From: Phycisphaeraceae bacterium
GTDB taxonomy: Bacteria > Planctomycetota > Phycisphaerae > Phycisphaerales > UBA1924
NCBI GenBank assembly: GCA_019636495.1
Contig: JAHBXL010000003.1
Span: 62,001 to 126,000 of the forward strand
Direction of reading: 5' to 3'
Length of the DNA stretch: 64,000 bases
Both the position numbers and the translations under genes were made by a program. The notes below the pieces were generated by a model. That model did no database searches and was not told the DNA's origin. It saw nothing but the letters and a program-made list of their open reading frames with translations. Shown here piece after piece: positions 16,524 through 24,807 of this stretch. How positions within the stretch are numbered: the stretch's first letter is position 1; every line of letters starts with the position of its first letter.

Positions 16524-17312
16524 ATGCGCAAGCCCTTTGTCGGCGGCAACTGGAAGATGAACCTCGACGGCGCGGCGGCCCGCACGCTTGCCGACGATGT
16601 GGCCCGCGCCGTCGCGGCGGACAAACTCGACCGGGCCTGCGACGTCGCCATCTTCCCGCCCTTTGTCTACCTCCCGCATGTCTTCAATGTGCTGCGCGAC
16701 CGTTCTTCCAGTGTGATGCTCGGCGCGCAGGACTTCTGGCCCGAGCCAAACGGCGCGTTCACCGGCGAGGTCTCGCTGGCACAACTCAAGGACTGCGGCG
16801 TTCAGGTCGTGCTCGCCGGGCATTCCGAGCGCCGCCACGTCATCGGCGAAGGCGACGAACTCATCAACCGCAAGACACGTGCAGCGCTCGCGGCGGGGTT
16901 CGCCGTCATCCTGTGCATCGGCGAGAAACTCGACGAGCGTGCGGCGGGGAAGACCGACGAAGTGAACCAGCGGCAGTTGCGCGCCGGGCTTGCCGGGGTT
17001 CCAATCGAGCATGCCGCGAGATTGACCATCGCGTATGAACCGGTCTGGGCGATCGGCACGGGGAAGAATGCAACGCCCGCGGATGCGCAGGCCGCACAGG
17101 CGAAGGTGCGCTCGGAACTCGGTTCGATCTTCTCGCCCGAGGCGGCATCCCGCATCCGCATCCAGTATGGCGGGTCCATGAAGGCCGGCAACGCCGCGGA
17201 AACGCTTGCACAGAACGACGTGGACGGCGGGCTGATCGGCGGCGCCTCGTTGAAGGCCGACGAGTTTGTGGCCATCGTGAGCGCGGCCGCGGCGGCCCCG
17301 CGGGGCCGATAA
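16524..17312 (+). CDS. tpiA: Triosephosphate isomerase
   Basis: Interconverts dihydroxyacetone phosphate and glyceraldehyde-3-phosphate. 262 residues, a normal TIM barrel. It has GNWKMN at residues 8-13 (active-site Asn/Lys), AGHSERR near 94-100 (electrophilic His), AYEPVWAIGTG near 170 (catalytic Glu and the mobile loop) and the phosphate-binding YGGS and GLIGGASL near the end. The start ATG has AAGGA upstream. secG follows in the same direction about 105 bases on, an order seen in many bacteria. All catalytic residues appear intact. Confidence 0.95.
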   Translation: MRKPFVGGNWKMNLDGAAARTLADDVARAVAADKLDRACDVAIFPPFVYLPHVFNVLRDRSSSVMLGAQDFWPEPNGAFTGEVSLAQLKDCGVQVVLAGHSERRHVIGEGDELINRKTRAALAAGFAVILCIGEKLDERAAGKTDEVNQRQLRAGLAGVPIEHAARLTIAYEPVWAIGTGKNATPADAQAAQAKVRSELGSIFSPEAASRIRIQYGGSMKAGNAAETLAQNDVDGGLIGGASLKADEFVAIVSAAAAAPRGR

Positions 17313-17418
17313 GTCCGTAGGGAAGGGCCTTGGAACGAGGGCTTGCGGGGGGTTCAGGCCCGTGGGCTTTGTGCGTTGGCGGTCCTAGACTTGGGACTCT
17401 CCCAAGGATGCCTCCCCC

Positions 17419-17931
17419 ATGTTGACTCTGGCCCAACTCAGCGGCGTGGTGATCGGCCTGATGGTCGTCGGGTTCTTCTTTCTGTGCCTGGTCATGATCC
17501 TGACGGTGCTGATCCAGAAGCCCCAGGGCGGCGGTCTGTCCGGCGCGTTCGGGTCGGGCGCTGGATCGGGTCAGACGGCGTTCGGCGCGCGAACCGGCGA
17601 TGCCCTGACGGTCGCGACGATCAGCATCTTCGTGCTGTACATTCTGGCCGCGATCGGCCTGAACTATGTGGTCCGGCCGACCATGGCCGCGCCGCCCGGC
17701 CCCGAGGCGAGGCCGACGGGCCAGCCCGCGCCCGATGCGCCGGTCACGGGTTCGACGTCGGTGGACATGGTGCCGGTGCAGCCAGCGCCGACCGTGGCTC
17801 CGACGCCCGCGCCGGACGTAACTCCGGCCCAGCCTCCCTCAGAAGAGCCGTCCGATCCGGGGTCAGTTGAGCCGGGATCGACCGAGCCAGGCGCGGCCGA
17901 GCCCGCGGCCGGTGAGCCCGATCCGGGATGA
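17419..17931 (+). CDS. secG: Preprotein translocase subunit SecG with acidic/proline-rich tail
   Basis: Auxiliary subunit of the SecYEG channel. Residues 1-75 are the SecG core: helix 1 (VVIGLMVVGFFFLCLVMILTVLIQ), the K-P-Q-G-G-G-L-S-G-A-F-G loop, the FGARTGDALTVATISIF turn and helix 2 (FVLYILAAIGLNYVV). After it comes a low-complexity tail of about 90 residues rich in Pro, Ala, Glu and Asp (EPGSTEPGAAEPAAGEPDPG end), making the protein 170 residues instead of about 75-110. Long SecG tails of this kind occur in Planctomycetota; their role is unknown. The ATG is preceded by AAGGA at a rather long spacing. Confidence 0.9.
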   Translation: MLTLAQLSGVVIGLMVVGFFFLCLVMILTVLIQKPQGGGLSGAFGSGAGSGQTAFGARTGDALTVATISIFVLYILAAIGLNYVVRPTMAAPPGPEARPTGQPAPDAPVTGSTSVDMVPVQPAPTVAPTPAPDVTPAQPPSEEPSDPGSVEPGSTEPGAAEPAAGEPDPG

Positions 17932-17975
17932 GGCCGGGGGCCTGATCACTCATCGCCGCAGCCCAGGAGCCGAGT

Positions 17976-18860
17976 TTGATTCGAAGCATGACCGGGTTTG
18001 GCGAGGCCTCGCGCCAGGTGGGCACCGCCCACTACTTTGTCGAGGTCCGTTCGCTCAACAGCAAGTACTTCAAGGCGATGATCCGCCTGCCCGAGGACCT
18101 CCAGCCTCTGGAGGCCGAACTCGAGAACCTGCTGCGCCACAATCTCTCGCGCGGGTCGGTGTTCCTGACGGCCAAGCATTCGGACACATCGGGGGGCGCG
18201 GCGCACACGATCAACCAGGCTGCGCTGTCGAACTACGTCCAGCAGTTGTCGTCGATCTCTGGCAGCGGCAAGGTGAATCTCGATCTTGGCGCGCTGGTCG
18301 CGCTGCCGGGCGTTCTGCAGCCGCCGGCCGATGAGGAGAAGCGGTTGGCCGAGGCGCGGGCCGTTCTCACCGAGATCACGGGCCGGGCGTGCGAGGGCGT
18401 CCTGGCGATGCGGCTGCGCGAGGGCGAGATTGTCCGGGCCGACCTGATCGCCAATCGCGATGTGATCGCCGACCGCCTGCGACTGGTCATGCAGCGTGCA
18501 CCGATGGTGATGGCCGAGTATGAGAAGCGGCTCAAGTCTCGCATCGCGGCGATGATCGCCGAACTGGGCGTCACCGTCGAGGCCGTGGACGTGGTCCGCG
18601 AGATCGGAATCGCCGCGGAGCGGGCCGACACGTCGGAGGAGATCAGCCGGCTGACGGCGCACATCGATCATTTCACGCAACTGCTCTCGGGGCCCGATCC
18701 GCGCCCCGTCGGCCGCACGCTGGACTTCCTGACGCAGGAGATGCTGCGCGAAGCGAACACGATCGCCAGCAAGTGCCAGGACGCGGAGATCTCGCGCTGG
18801 ACGGTCGAGATCAAGGGCGCGATCGACCGCATCAAGGAGCAGGTGCAGAACGTCGAATGA
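17976..18860 (+). CDS. YicC-family endoribonuclease-like protein
   Basis: 294 residues, family length. The N-terminus MIRSMTGFGEAS is the YicC signature. It is translated from TTG 17976, supported by AGGAG 6 bases upstream and by the conserved start. YicC_N continues through VRSLNSKYFKAMIRLPEDL, and the C-terminal DUF1732 part reads RPVGRTLDFLTQEMLREANTIASKCQD, the conserved metal-binding/active block. E. coli YicC promotes RNA degradation and is an endoribonuclease in vitro. In many bacteria it precedes gmk; here it is followed 15 bases later by a phosphotransferase-like gene. Confidence 0.88.
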   Translation: MIRSMTGFGEASRQVGTAHYFVEVRSLNSKYFKAMIRLPEDLQPLEAELENLLRHNLSRGSVFLTAKHSDTSGGAAHTINQAALSNYVQQLSSISGSGKVNLDLGALVALPGVLQPPADEEKRLAEARAVLTEITGRACEGVLAMRLREGEIVRADLIANRDVIADRLRLVMQRAPMVMAEYEKRLKSRIAAMIAELGVTVEAVDVVREIGIAAERADTSEEISRLTAHIDHFTQLLSGPDPRPVGRTLDFLTQEMLREANTIASKCQDAEISRWTVEIKGAIDRIKEQVQNVE

Positions 18861-18875
18861 CCGCGGAGGCCTCGC

Positions 18876-19937
18876 GTGTCCGACGATCGAGCACGCTTTT
18901 CAACGGGTGAACTCGCGGTCGTGTGTTCGCGCTACGACCTCGGGCAGGTGCGGTCGGCCCGCCCGTTCGCGGCCGGTTCGCGCGCGAGCCCCAAGGCCCT
19001 GCTGCTGACCGAACGCGGCGCGTTCATCGTCAAGCGCCGTGCCGCTCCGCCGCCCGGCGCAGCGCGGGTGGACCACCTGCACCGCATCGCCGCATCGCAC
19101 GAGGTGGTCCTGCACCTGGCCGCGCGGGGCGTCCCGGTCCCGCGACTGCTGGGCACGCGCGACGACCACAACACCATGCTCCAACTGAGCGAGCACGTCT
19201 ACGAGGTGTACGCGTTCGTCGAGGGCCGCGCCTACGACCGTTCGACCGCCGCGGCCGCGGCATCGGGCGGTCTGCTTGCACGCTGCCACAACGCAATGCG
19301 GACGTGCGCGCTGTCGTGGACCCCGCGGCGCCGGTCGTTTCACGCGCACCCGCACCTGCCGCAGATTCTCCGCGCGCTGCCCGAGACGCTCGGCAGCCCG
19401 GAACTGGCCGAAGTCGCCTCGGACCTTGCCGAGCGGTACGAGCGCGCCTCCCGGGCCGCGACCGATTGCGGGGTCGATGCGATCGAGCAGGTCGTGCATG
19501 GTGACTGGCACCCGGGCAACCTGGTCTTCGCGGCCGACAACTCGGTCGCCGTCGTGCTGGACTTTGACGCCGTCAGCCTGGCCCCGGTGCTGGCCGACAC
19601 CGCCAACGGCGCACTGCAGTTCGCCCTTCGGCGGCGGACCCTGGAGAACCCGGCGCCGAATCGCGCGCCCTTCGCCGTCGACTTTGATCCCGCATTGTTC
19701 CGGGCTTTCTGGGGCGGATACCGCGAAGCGGACCCCAAGATGTCAAGCCGGTTCGCATGGTCTGCCGTGTCGCACCTGTGCGCCCAGGCAATCATCGCCG
19801 AGGTCGCGTTGCCGATCGCCGCGACGGGTCGGTTCGGTCGTTATTCAGGGACCGGGGTGCTCCGGCTGGCTCGCCGGACCGCCGCATGGATGGAAAGCCA
19901 TGCCCAGACCCTTGCCCGCTGGGCCACCAACCCGTAG
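18876..19937 (+). CDS. APH/CotS-like small-molecule phosphotransferase
   Basis: 353 residues with a protein-kinase-like fold. The catalytic loop is VVHGDWHPGNLVF near residue 207 (catalytic Asp, Mg-binding Asn). The metal-binding Asp is in VVLDFDAV about 20 residues later, the equivalent of DFG. An N-terminal lobe strand FIVKRR supplies the ATP Lys. These fit the aminoglycoside phosphotransferase/choline kinase-like superfamily, and CotS/HipA-like relatives are also possible. The substrate cannot be deduced. The start is GTG. It sits directly behind the YicC gene and is likely co-transcribed. Confidence 0.78.
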   Translation: MSDDRARFSTGELAVVCSRYDLGQVRSARPFAAGSRASPKALLLTERGAFIVKRRAAPPPGAARVDHLHRIAASHEVVLHLAARGVPVPRLLGTRDDHNTMLQLSEHVYEVYAFVEGRAYDRSTAAAAASGGLLARCHNAMRTCALSWTPRRRSFHAHPHLPQILRALPETLGSPELAEVASDLAERYERASRAATDCGVDAIEQVVHGDWHPGNLVFAADNSVAVVLDFDAVSLAPVLADTANGALQFALRRRTLENPAPNRAPFAVDFDPALFRAFWGGYREADPKMSSRFAWSAVSHLCAQAIIAEVALPIAATGRFGRYSGTGVLRLARRTAAWMESHAQTLARWATNP

Positions 19938-20016
19938 AGTGGCGGTAGAACATCGGGGGATGTCCGACCCTTTGGCGGTCGGACCATCGCGGTGGAGGCA
20001 CGGAGCGGAGACGGCG

Positions 20017-21237
20017 ATGAACCTTCCGCGGATGACCAACCGGGTGATGGCCGCGGCATGGCTGGCCGGAGCGGTCGTAGCCGGAGCGGCCGGGCTTGTG
20101 CATGCCCAGACCGAGCCCGCGGCAGCGGTCGAGCCATCGGCGGGCGGCCTTCTGGATTCGCTGATTGCCGATCTGAGTTCGCCCGACTTCGAAACGCGCC
20201 AGCGTGCCAGCGACCGCCTGTCGCTCGATGCGGGCATCACGTTCGCGGATCTGGAGCGCGTGCTGAAGTCGCAGCGCTTGCCGATCGAAGCGCACGCGCG
20301 ACTGCTGACGGCGGCGCGGGAGCGATTCCGGTTTTCACCGCGGGGCGCGATGGGCGTTGGGTTCAACCTGCGCTTCCTGCAGAGCCGGATTGTGATCGAT
20401 CGCACCTATCCGCCGTTCCCGTGTCACCGGATTCTGGAGCCGGGCGATCTGATCGTCGAGGCCGACGGCGTTCGGCTGCACGGCCCGACGGCTCAGCCGA
20501 TGATCCAGGGGTTGATCGTGGCGAGAGACCCGGGCACGGTGATGCGATTGGTTGTCCGAAGGGGCGCGGAGCGGCTCGAACTCGACGTGCCGCTGGGCCG
20601 CTTTGCCGACCTTGAGAACAGCAACCTTGACGAGTTGCGGCTCGCCCGCGCGTGGCGGACGCGCTCTCGCGACTACCTCTTGCCCGAGGACGAGGCGATC
20701 GTCACTCCGCTGCATCCCGCGGCGTGGCCCGGGCCGACCACCGCTCTGCAGTTGCGCCAGCAGGAACTGATCCGGATGCGCATGCAGCAGCAGGCGCTGC
20801 CGGTGCAGTTGACGGCCGGGGGTGAGTCGGGCGATGCGCGGTACATCGGCGACAGCAAGTCGTACGCTGCGCAGGTTCGAATCTTCAACGGTCAGCGACT
20901 GAACCAGTTCGGCGGCAACGCGCAGGCCGCGCAGATGCTGATCGACTTTGACAACATCAACCCCGGCGCGACGCCGGCTGCCGCCGATGACCTTCGCACC
21001 ATCGACAACGAGATGCTGCAACTGCTCAACGCCCTTGACCGGGCGCGGGCCGACGCCGGTCGGGCGCGTCCGGGGTCGGCCGAGGCACGCATGGCCGCGG
21101 AACGCGCCGAGGCCGTCGAGCACCAGCAGCGCGTGCTCACGCGTCTGCGTCAGGCGATCATCGCCGAGCAGACCGAGGTCGAGGCCGAATCCGAGCGGAA
21201 GGCCGGGGCATCGGCCACCGTACCCGGTCAGGATTGA
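20017..21237 (+). CDS. Exported PDZ-domain protein
   Basis: 406 residues from ATG 20017 (MNLPRMTNRVMAA), GGAG upstream. Signal peptide at about residues 10-30 ending AQA-like (GLVHAQTEP). A helical repeat-like stretch follows (LIADLSSPDFETRQRASDRLS), then a PDZ-type domain at about residues 105-195 with HRILEPGDLIVEADGVRL and GTVMRLVVRRGAERLELDVPL. The remainder is Gln/Arg/Glu-rich and probably coiled coil (to the C-terminus). No protease triad is present, so it is more likely a periplasmic adaptor or scaffold than a DegP-type protease. The 3' end overlaps the convergent HD-domain gene by 10 bases. Confidence 0.75.
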   Translation: MNLPRMTNRVMAAAWLAGAVVAGAAGLVHAQTEPAAAVEPSAGGLLDSLIADLSSPDFETRQRASDRLSLDAGITFADLERVLKSQRLPIEAHARLLTAARERFRFSPRGAMGVGFNLRFLQSRIVIDRTYPPFPCHRILEPGDLIVEADGVRLHGPTAQPMIQGLIVARDPGTVMRLVVRRGAERLELDVPLGRFADLENSNLDELRLARAWRTRSRDYLLPEDEAIVTPLHPAAWPGPTTALQLRQQELIRMRMQQQALPVQLTAGGESGDARYIGDSKSYAAQVRIFNGQRLNQFGGNAQAAQMLIDFDNINPGATPAAADDLRTIDNEMLQLLNALDRARADAGRARPGSAEARMAAERAEAVEHQQRVLTRLRQAIIAEQTEVEAESERKAGASATVPGQD

Positions 21238-21758
21238 GTCAGCCGATTGACCGTCTCGTCAACCGCGGCGCGCGCCCGGTCGGTGCAGGCGTTGCCGCGG
21301 TCGCGCTCTGCAAGCGCGAGCGCGCGTCGGGCCCGCTCCACTGCACGGGCGCGGAAAGCCGCGTCCGTGCCGAGCAGGTCGCACAGGTTGTCGTACTGAT
21401 CCGCGAGTTTGACGAGCCGGGCCCGCCAGTCTGCGTTGGCGAGTTGTGCGTCGTACTCCGCCTCGCGCTGCGCCTCGGGCAGGGCCATGTTCTTGGTGAG
21501 CGCGGCGACACAATCCGCCACGGCCGGCCCGAAGCGATCCATGATCTCGTCGTAGTCCACGCCCGTGTCTTCGATCACGTCGTGCAGCAACGCCGCGGCG
21601 AGACACACGGGGTCGTCGCAGTTGAACACGTGACGTACGGTGAGCGCAACGCGGAACGCGTGCGCGGCGTAGGGCGTCACGCCGTCGCGGCGGGTCTGGT
21701 GCCGGTGCGCGGCCGCGGCGAACGAGGCGGCACGTTGCCAGAGGTCGGTGTCGCGCAT
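21228..21758 (-). CDS. HD-domain (p)ppGpp hydrolase-like protein
   Basis: 176 residues from ATG 21758 (MRDTDLWQRAASF). It carries the HD metal-binding signature of the RelA/SpoT hydrolase domain: HRHQTRRDGVTPYAAHAFRVAL (first His), LAAALLHDVIEDTGVDYDEI (H-D pair and E-D) and a later LVKLADQYDNL (Asp). No synthetase or regulatory domain is attached, as in small MESH1-type 3'-pyrophosphohydrolases. It therefore probably hydrolyses (p)ppGpp or a related nucleotide; the substrate is not proven. It is 10 bases downstream of the GH35-like gene on the same strand. Confidence 0.82.
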   Translation of the reverse strand: MRDTDLWQRAASFAAAAHRHQTRRDGVTPYAAHAFRVALTVRHVFNCDDPVCLAAALLHDVIEDTGVDYDEIMDRFGPAVADCVAALTKNMALPEAQREAEYDAQLANADWRARLVKLADQYDNLCDLLGTDAAFRARAVERARRALALAERDRGNACTDRARAAVDETVNRLTQS

Positions 21759-21768
21759 GCCGCTCCGC

Positions 21769-24642
21769 TCACGAGTCCCACACGCCGCCATCGGCGTGGA
21801 GCACTCGGCACTTGCCGGGACCGAACCCGTGCTCGTCGAAGATGCACACCTCATTCTCGGAGCCGCCGAGCAGCGCCGACGGCGGGATGTACAGCCGCGT
21901 CTGCGGGCCAACGGCCTTGCCCGCGCCGGTGGCTGTCCAGTAGCGACCGATGTGGTGCTTGTTCACGAACACCTGGCCCTTGGAGAGCCCGGCGCAGTCG
22001 AACAGCAGCCCGTGCGGCGCTGCGCCCTCCTCGGGCGATGGCGCGGCGAACGACGACTTCCACCAGGCGGGCAGCCCATCGGACTTGCCGCGACCGGCGG
22101 GCACGCCGCCGCGCATCAACTCGAACGCGTCGGTCCCCGGCCGCTCCCACCGCGCATAGGCCCACTCGCCCTTGGCGGTGAAGCAATCGATGCAGTCGTA
22201 GATGCGCACCTTCGCGCCCAGTTCGTCGGCGTGTTCGCGGGTCGCGTGCGAGAGCGCGATCTGGATCTCGTTGTTGCCGCGGTTGAGCGCGGGCAGGTCG
22301 AGGAAGACCATGCCCCCTCCCGCTCCCGCGCCGCTGGTCTGGAAGTAGTGGAACGGCCGGCCGTTGACGATCAGCAGGCCCGACACGGCGGCGGCGGGGC
22401 CTTCGAGTTCGGGGATATGCACGACCAGCGGCGTCTTGCTGCGGTGGGGCACGGTCCAGGTCAGGCGCGCGGGGTCGGTCACATCGTCTTCCTGAACGCG
22501 CCACAGCGGCGCGCGGAAGGTCAGCAGGTTGACCGGGTCCGAGGCGACGATCTTCGGCTTGCCGACGCGGACCTCCTTGGCTTCCCACGCGTGCCCGTAC
22601 AAACCCGTCTGCTCGCCAAGGTCCGACCCGCCCGCGACGCGGCCGAGATTCTCCGCCAGAGCCACAAGCGTGTGCCGGCCCTTCTTGAGCGAGAGTGTGG
22701 CAGCACTGGTCGCGCCGGGCCCGATGCCCGCCACCCCCGCGGACTCGCCGTCCATGTACAGGTGCAGGCGGTGGGCCGAATGCGGGAAGATGACCTTGGA
22801 CTTGCGCGGCGAGTTGGCGGACATGCTGAACCGGTACCACCCATAGCCGTACGGCGCGCCGAGCGAGACCAGGTCCGCCGGCTTTTCGATCGCCGCGAAT
22901 CGAGGCCCCGAGCCGTCGGCGTAGTTGCGCTGCTTCGCGCACGACCACTCGCCGAGCACCAGCCGCGCGGACTTGGTCGGGCGTGCAGGGCCGTTGGCCG
23001 CATGCACCTTGTGGGTCGCGGCGTTGCCTTCGGCATCGATGAACTGATAGGCCTTGAGGTCGGGGTGCGGGATCGGCCGACCGTCGGCGTCGAATCCGGT
23101 GACGCCGATGTAGATCCCGCCGGGCGCGCCCGAGCCGTTGCCGGTCGGCGTGTCGGTCGGGTGGACCAGGTCGAGTTGGGCGTAGTTGGCGATGACGACG
23201 GCGATGCCCTCGTGCTCGATGACCGTGGGCAGGCGAGCCGAGCCGGTGGGCACCGGCGCTTCGAGTGGCGAGCCATTGATCGAGAGGTGCGCCCGCGCGC
23301 CCTCCGGCCCGGCGCACACGAAGGCGCGACCGACCAGCGCGAACGCGCTGAGATTGCAATAGTTCAGTTGCGAGCGTCCGGCCAGGCGCGTGTCCAGCAG
23401 GCACCACGCGGCGGGCTCGTCGCCCATCGGCACGGGGAGCGTCGAACCGTCCTGCAGCAGGAGCGTCGGGTCGGCCGCACGGGTCTTGCCGCGCTCGCCC
23501 CCCGCGAACAGGAACGCCACGCCGCCCTGCGCGCCCGAGCAGTGGATCACGCTGGTGCCAGTGCCCGCAGCGCCCTGTGGCAGGAGCGAGACCTGCGGAG
23601 ATCGCAACTCCAAGTGCGAAAGCACGCGGGCGAAGCGCGAGGCGAACATGCACCCGCGGCGGACCTGCCGGAGACTCGCGGCCCGCGAGCCGGTTTCGCC
23701 GACCGGTGCCCCAGCGTCCGCGCTGGTCGTCAGGAACGCGTCGGCCCGCGACGGGTCGCGACCGGCCGAGAATCCATCGAACGTTCCACCCGCGAACGGC
23801 GAAAGGTTGAACTGTCCGCCCGCGGCGAGCACTTCCATGATCCGGGCCAGGATGTCCCCGCCGTCGCGTGCCGGCTCGGCCGCACGGCCCCAGGCACGCT
23901 CGGCGGCGAGGCGCAGGTCCATGACCATGCGGGGCTGATCCGAACGGACCCAGCCCAGTTGTCGGAGGTGCGACAGCAGACCGTCGTACCCGGTCCAGCC
24001 GTCGATCTCGCCCTCGACGCCCTGCCAGAGGTCGTTGGCGTTGACGATCGGCACCGCCAGGCCCGCCTCGCGGTAATAACGGTCGAGTTCTCCCAGATAC
24101 CCTGCCGCCAGGCCGTCATGACCACATGTCCAACCGCTCTCATTCTGGATCAGGACAATGGGCCCGCCGCCGGCCGCCGCGGCGGCAGCACGCCGCGAGC
24201 CGGGACTGACGACCTGCAGGTCGCGCACCTGGCCCGCCAGAGCGGTGATGTATCGCGAGCACGCTTCGAGGAAGGCTTGGCTGTTGGTGCGCAGACGCAC
24301 GTTGGGCGTCGTCAGCAGCCACGGCGGCAGGCCGCCAAGATCGCACCCTTGCCCCACGAACGGGCCCGGTCGGAGGATACAGTACATCCCCGCCTTGCCG
24401 ACCAGTTCGACAAAATGGCGGACGTCGTTCTCGCCGGTGAAATCAAACTGTCCGGGACGGGCCTCGTGGCGAGACCAGATGACCGGCGTCTCGACGCAGT
24501 TCAACCCGGCCTCGCGTGCCTTGTGGATTCGGTCAGCCCAGCAGCAACGCGGCACACGTGCGTAGTTGATGCTCCCGCTGACGATCCAGATGCGCCGCCC
24601 GTCCAGCACAAAGGACTGCCCGTCGTAGGTGATCGAGGCCAT
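21769..24642 (-). CDS. GH35-like (beta-galactosidase family) protein with altered active-site motifs
   Basis: 957 residues; the N-terminal half is a GH35 TIM barrel. Family features are YDGQSFVLDGRRIWIVSGSINYARVP (family: F-x-G-x-x-H-Y-x-R-x-P), WADRIHKAREAGLNCVETPVIW, and RPGPFVGQGCDLGGLPPWLL. The acid/base motif, normally E-N-E-[YF]-G, is here IQNESGW (Glu168). The nucleophile block, normally M-x-T-E-x-W-x-G-W, reads PRMVMDLRLAAERAWG with Asp in place of Glu. Both changes raise doubt about ordinary hydrolysis. Jelly-roll-like carbohydrate-binding parts follow. No signal peptide is evident. It is divergent from the TolC-like gene. Confidence 0.72.
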   Translation of the reverse strand: MASITYDGQSFVLDGRRIWIVSGSINYARVPRCCWADRIHKAREAGLNCVETPVIWSRHEARPGQFDFTGENDVRHFVELVGKAGMYCILRPGPFVGQGCDLGGLPPWLLTTPNVRLRTNSQAFLEACSRYITALAGQVRDLQVVSPGSRRAAAAAAGGGPIVLIQNESGWTCGHDGLAAGYLGELDRYYREAGLAVPIVNANDLWQGVEGEIDGWTGYDGLLSHLRQLGWVRSDQPRMVMDLRLAAERAWGRAAEPARDGGDILARIMEVLAAGGQFNLSPFAGGTFDGFSAGRDPSRADAFLTTSADAGAPVGETGSRAASLRQVRRGCMFASRFARVLSHLELRSPQVSLLPQGAAGTGTSVIHCSGAQGGVAFLFAGGERGKTRAADPTLLLQDGSTLPVPMGDEPAAWCLLDTRLAGRSQLNYCNLSAFALVGRAFVCAGPEGARAHLSINGSPLEAPVPTGSARLPTVIEHEGIAVVIANYAQLDLVHPTDTPTGNGSGAPGGIYIGVTGFDADGRPIPHPDLKAYQFIDAEGNAATHKVHAANGPARPTKSARLVLGEWSCAKQRNYADGSGPRFAAIEKPADLVSLGAPYGYGWYRFSMSANSPRKSKVIFPHSAHRLHLYMDGESAGVAGIGPGATSAATLSLKKGRHTLVALAENLGRVAGGSDLGEQTGLYGHAWEAKEVRVGKPKIVASDPVNLLTFRAPLWRVQEDDVTDPARLTWTVPHRSKTPLVVHIPELEGPAAAVSGLLIVNGRPFHYFQTSGAGAGGGMVFLDLPALNRGNNEIQIALSHATREHADELGAKVRIYDCIDCFTAKGEWAYARWERPGTDAFELMRGGVPAGRGKSDGLPAWWKSSFAAPSPEEGAAPHGLLFDCAGLSKGQVFVNKHHIGRYWTATGAGKAVGPQTRLYIPPSALLGGSENEVCIFDEHGFGPGKCRVLHADGGVWDS

Positions 24643-24769
24643 GGGTTGTCAGATGCTCCACATTGGGCTGGTCGAGCCGCAGGACCTGTTCCCCGGTCGA
24701 GTGCGGCCCGTCGGAGCCGCGATGATCCGGCCCCCGTATTCCCAAACCATCCAAGGTTATGCAACGTGC

Positions 24770-24798
24770 TTGCCAGACGCCATAATTGACGGTAATCT
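24770..24798 (+). promoter_or_regulatory. Candidate promoter of the TolC-like gene
   Basis: TTGCCA at 24770-24775, a 17-base spacer, and TAATCT at 24793-24798. Transcription would start near 24805, leaving almost no leader before ATG 24808. No Shine-Dalgarno sequence is visible there, which fits a leaderless message or a later start. It lies in the divergent gap 24643-24807. Confidence 0.4.
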
Positions 24799-24807
24799 GC
24801 ATCGAAA

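Noticed and set aside
21748..24789. A 1013-codon open frame antisense to the GH35-like gene
   Set aside because: High GC makes the antisense frames open; composition is Arg/Ala/Gly-rich without domains, while the sense strand has clear GH35 motifs.
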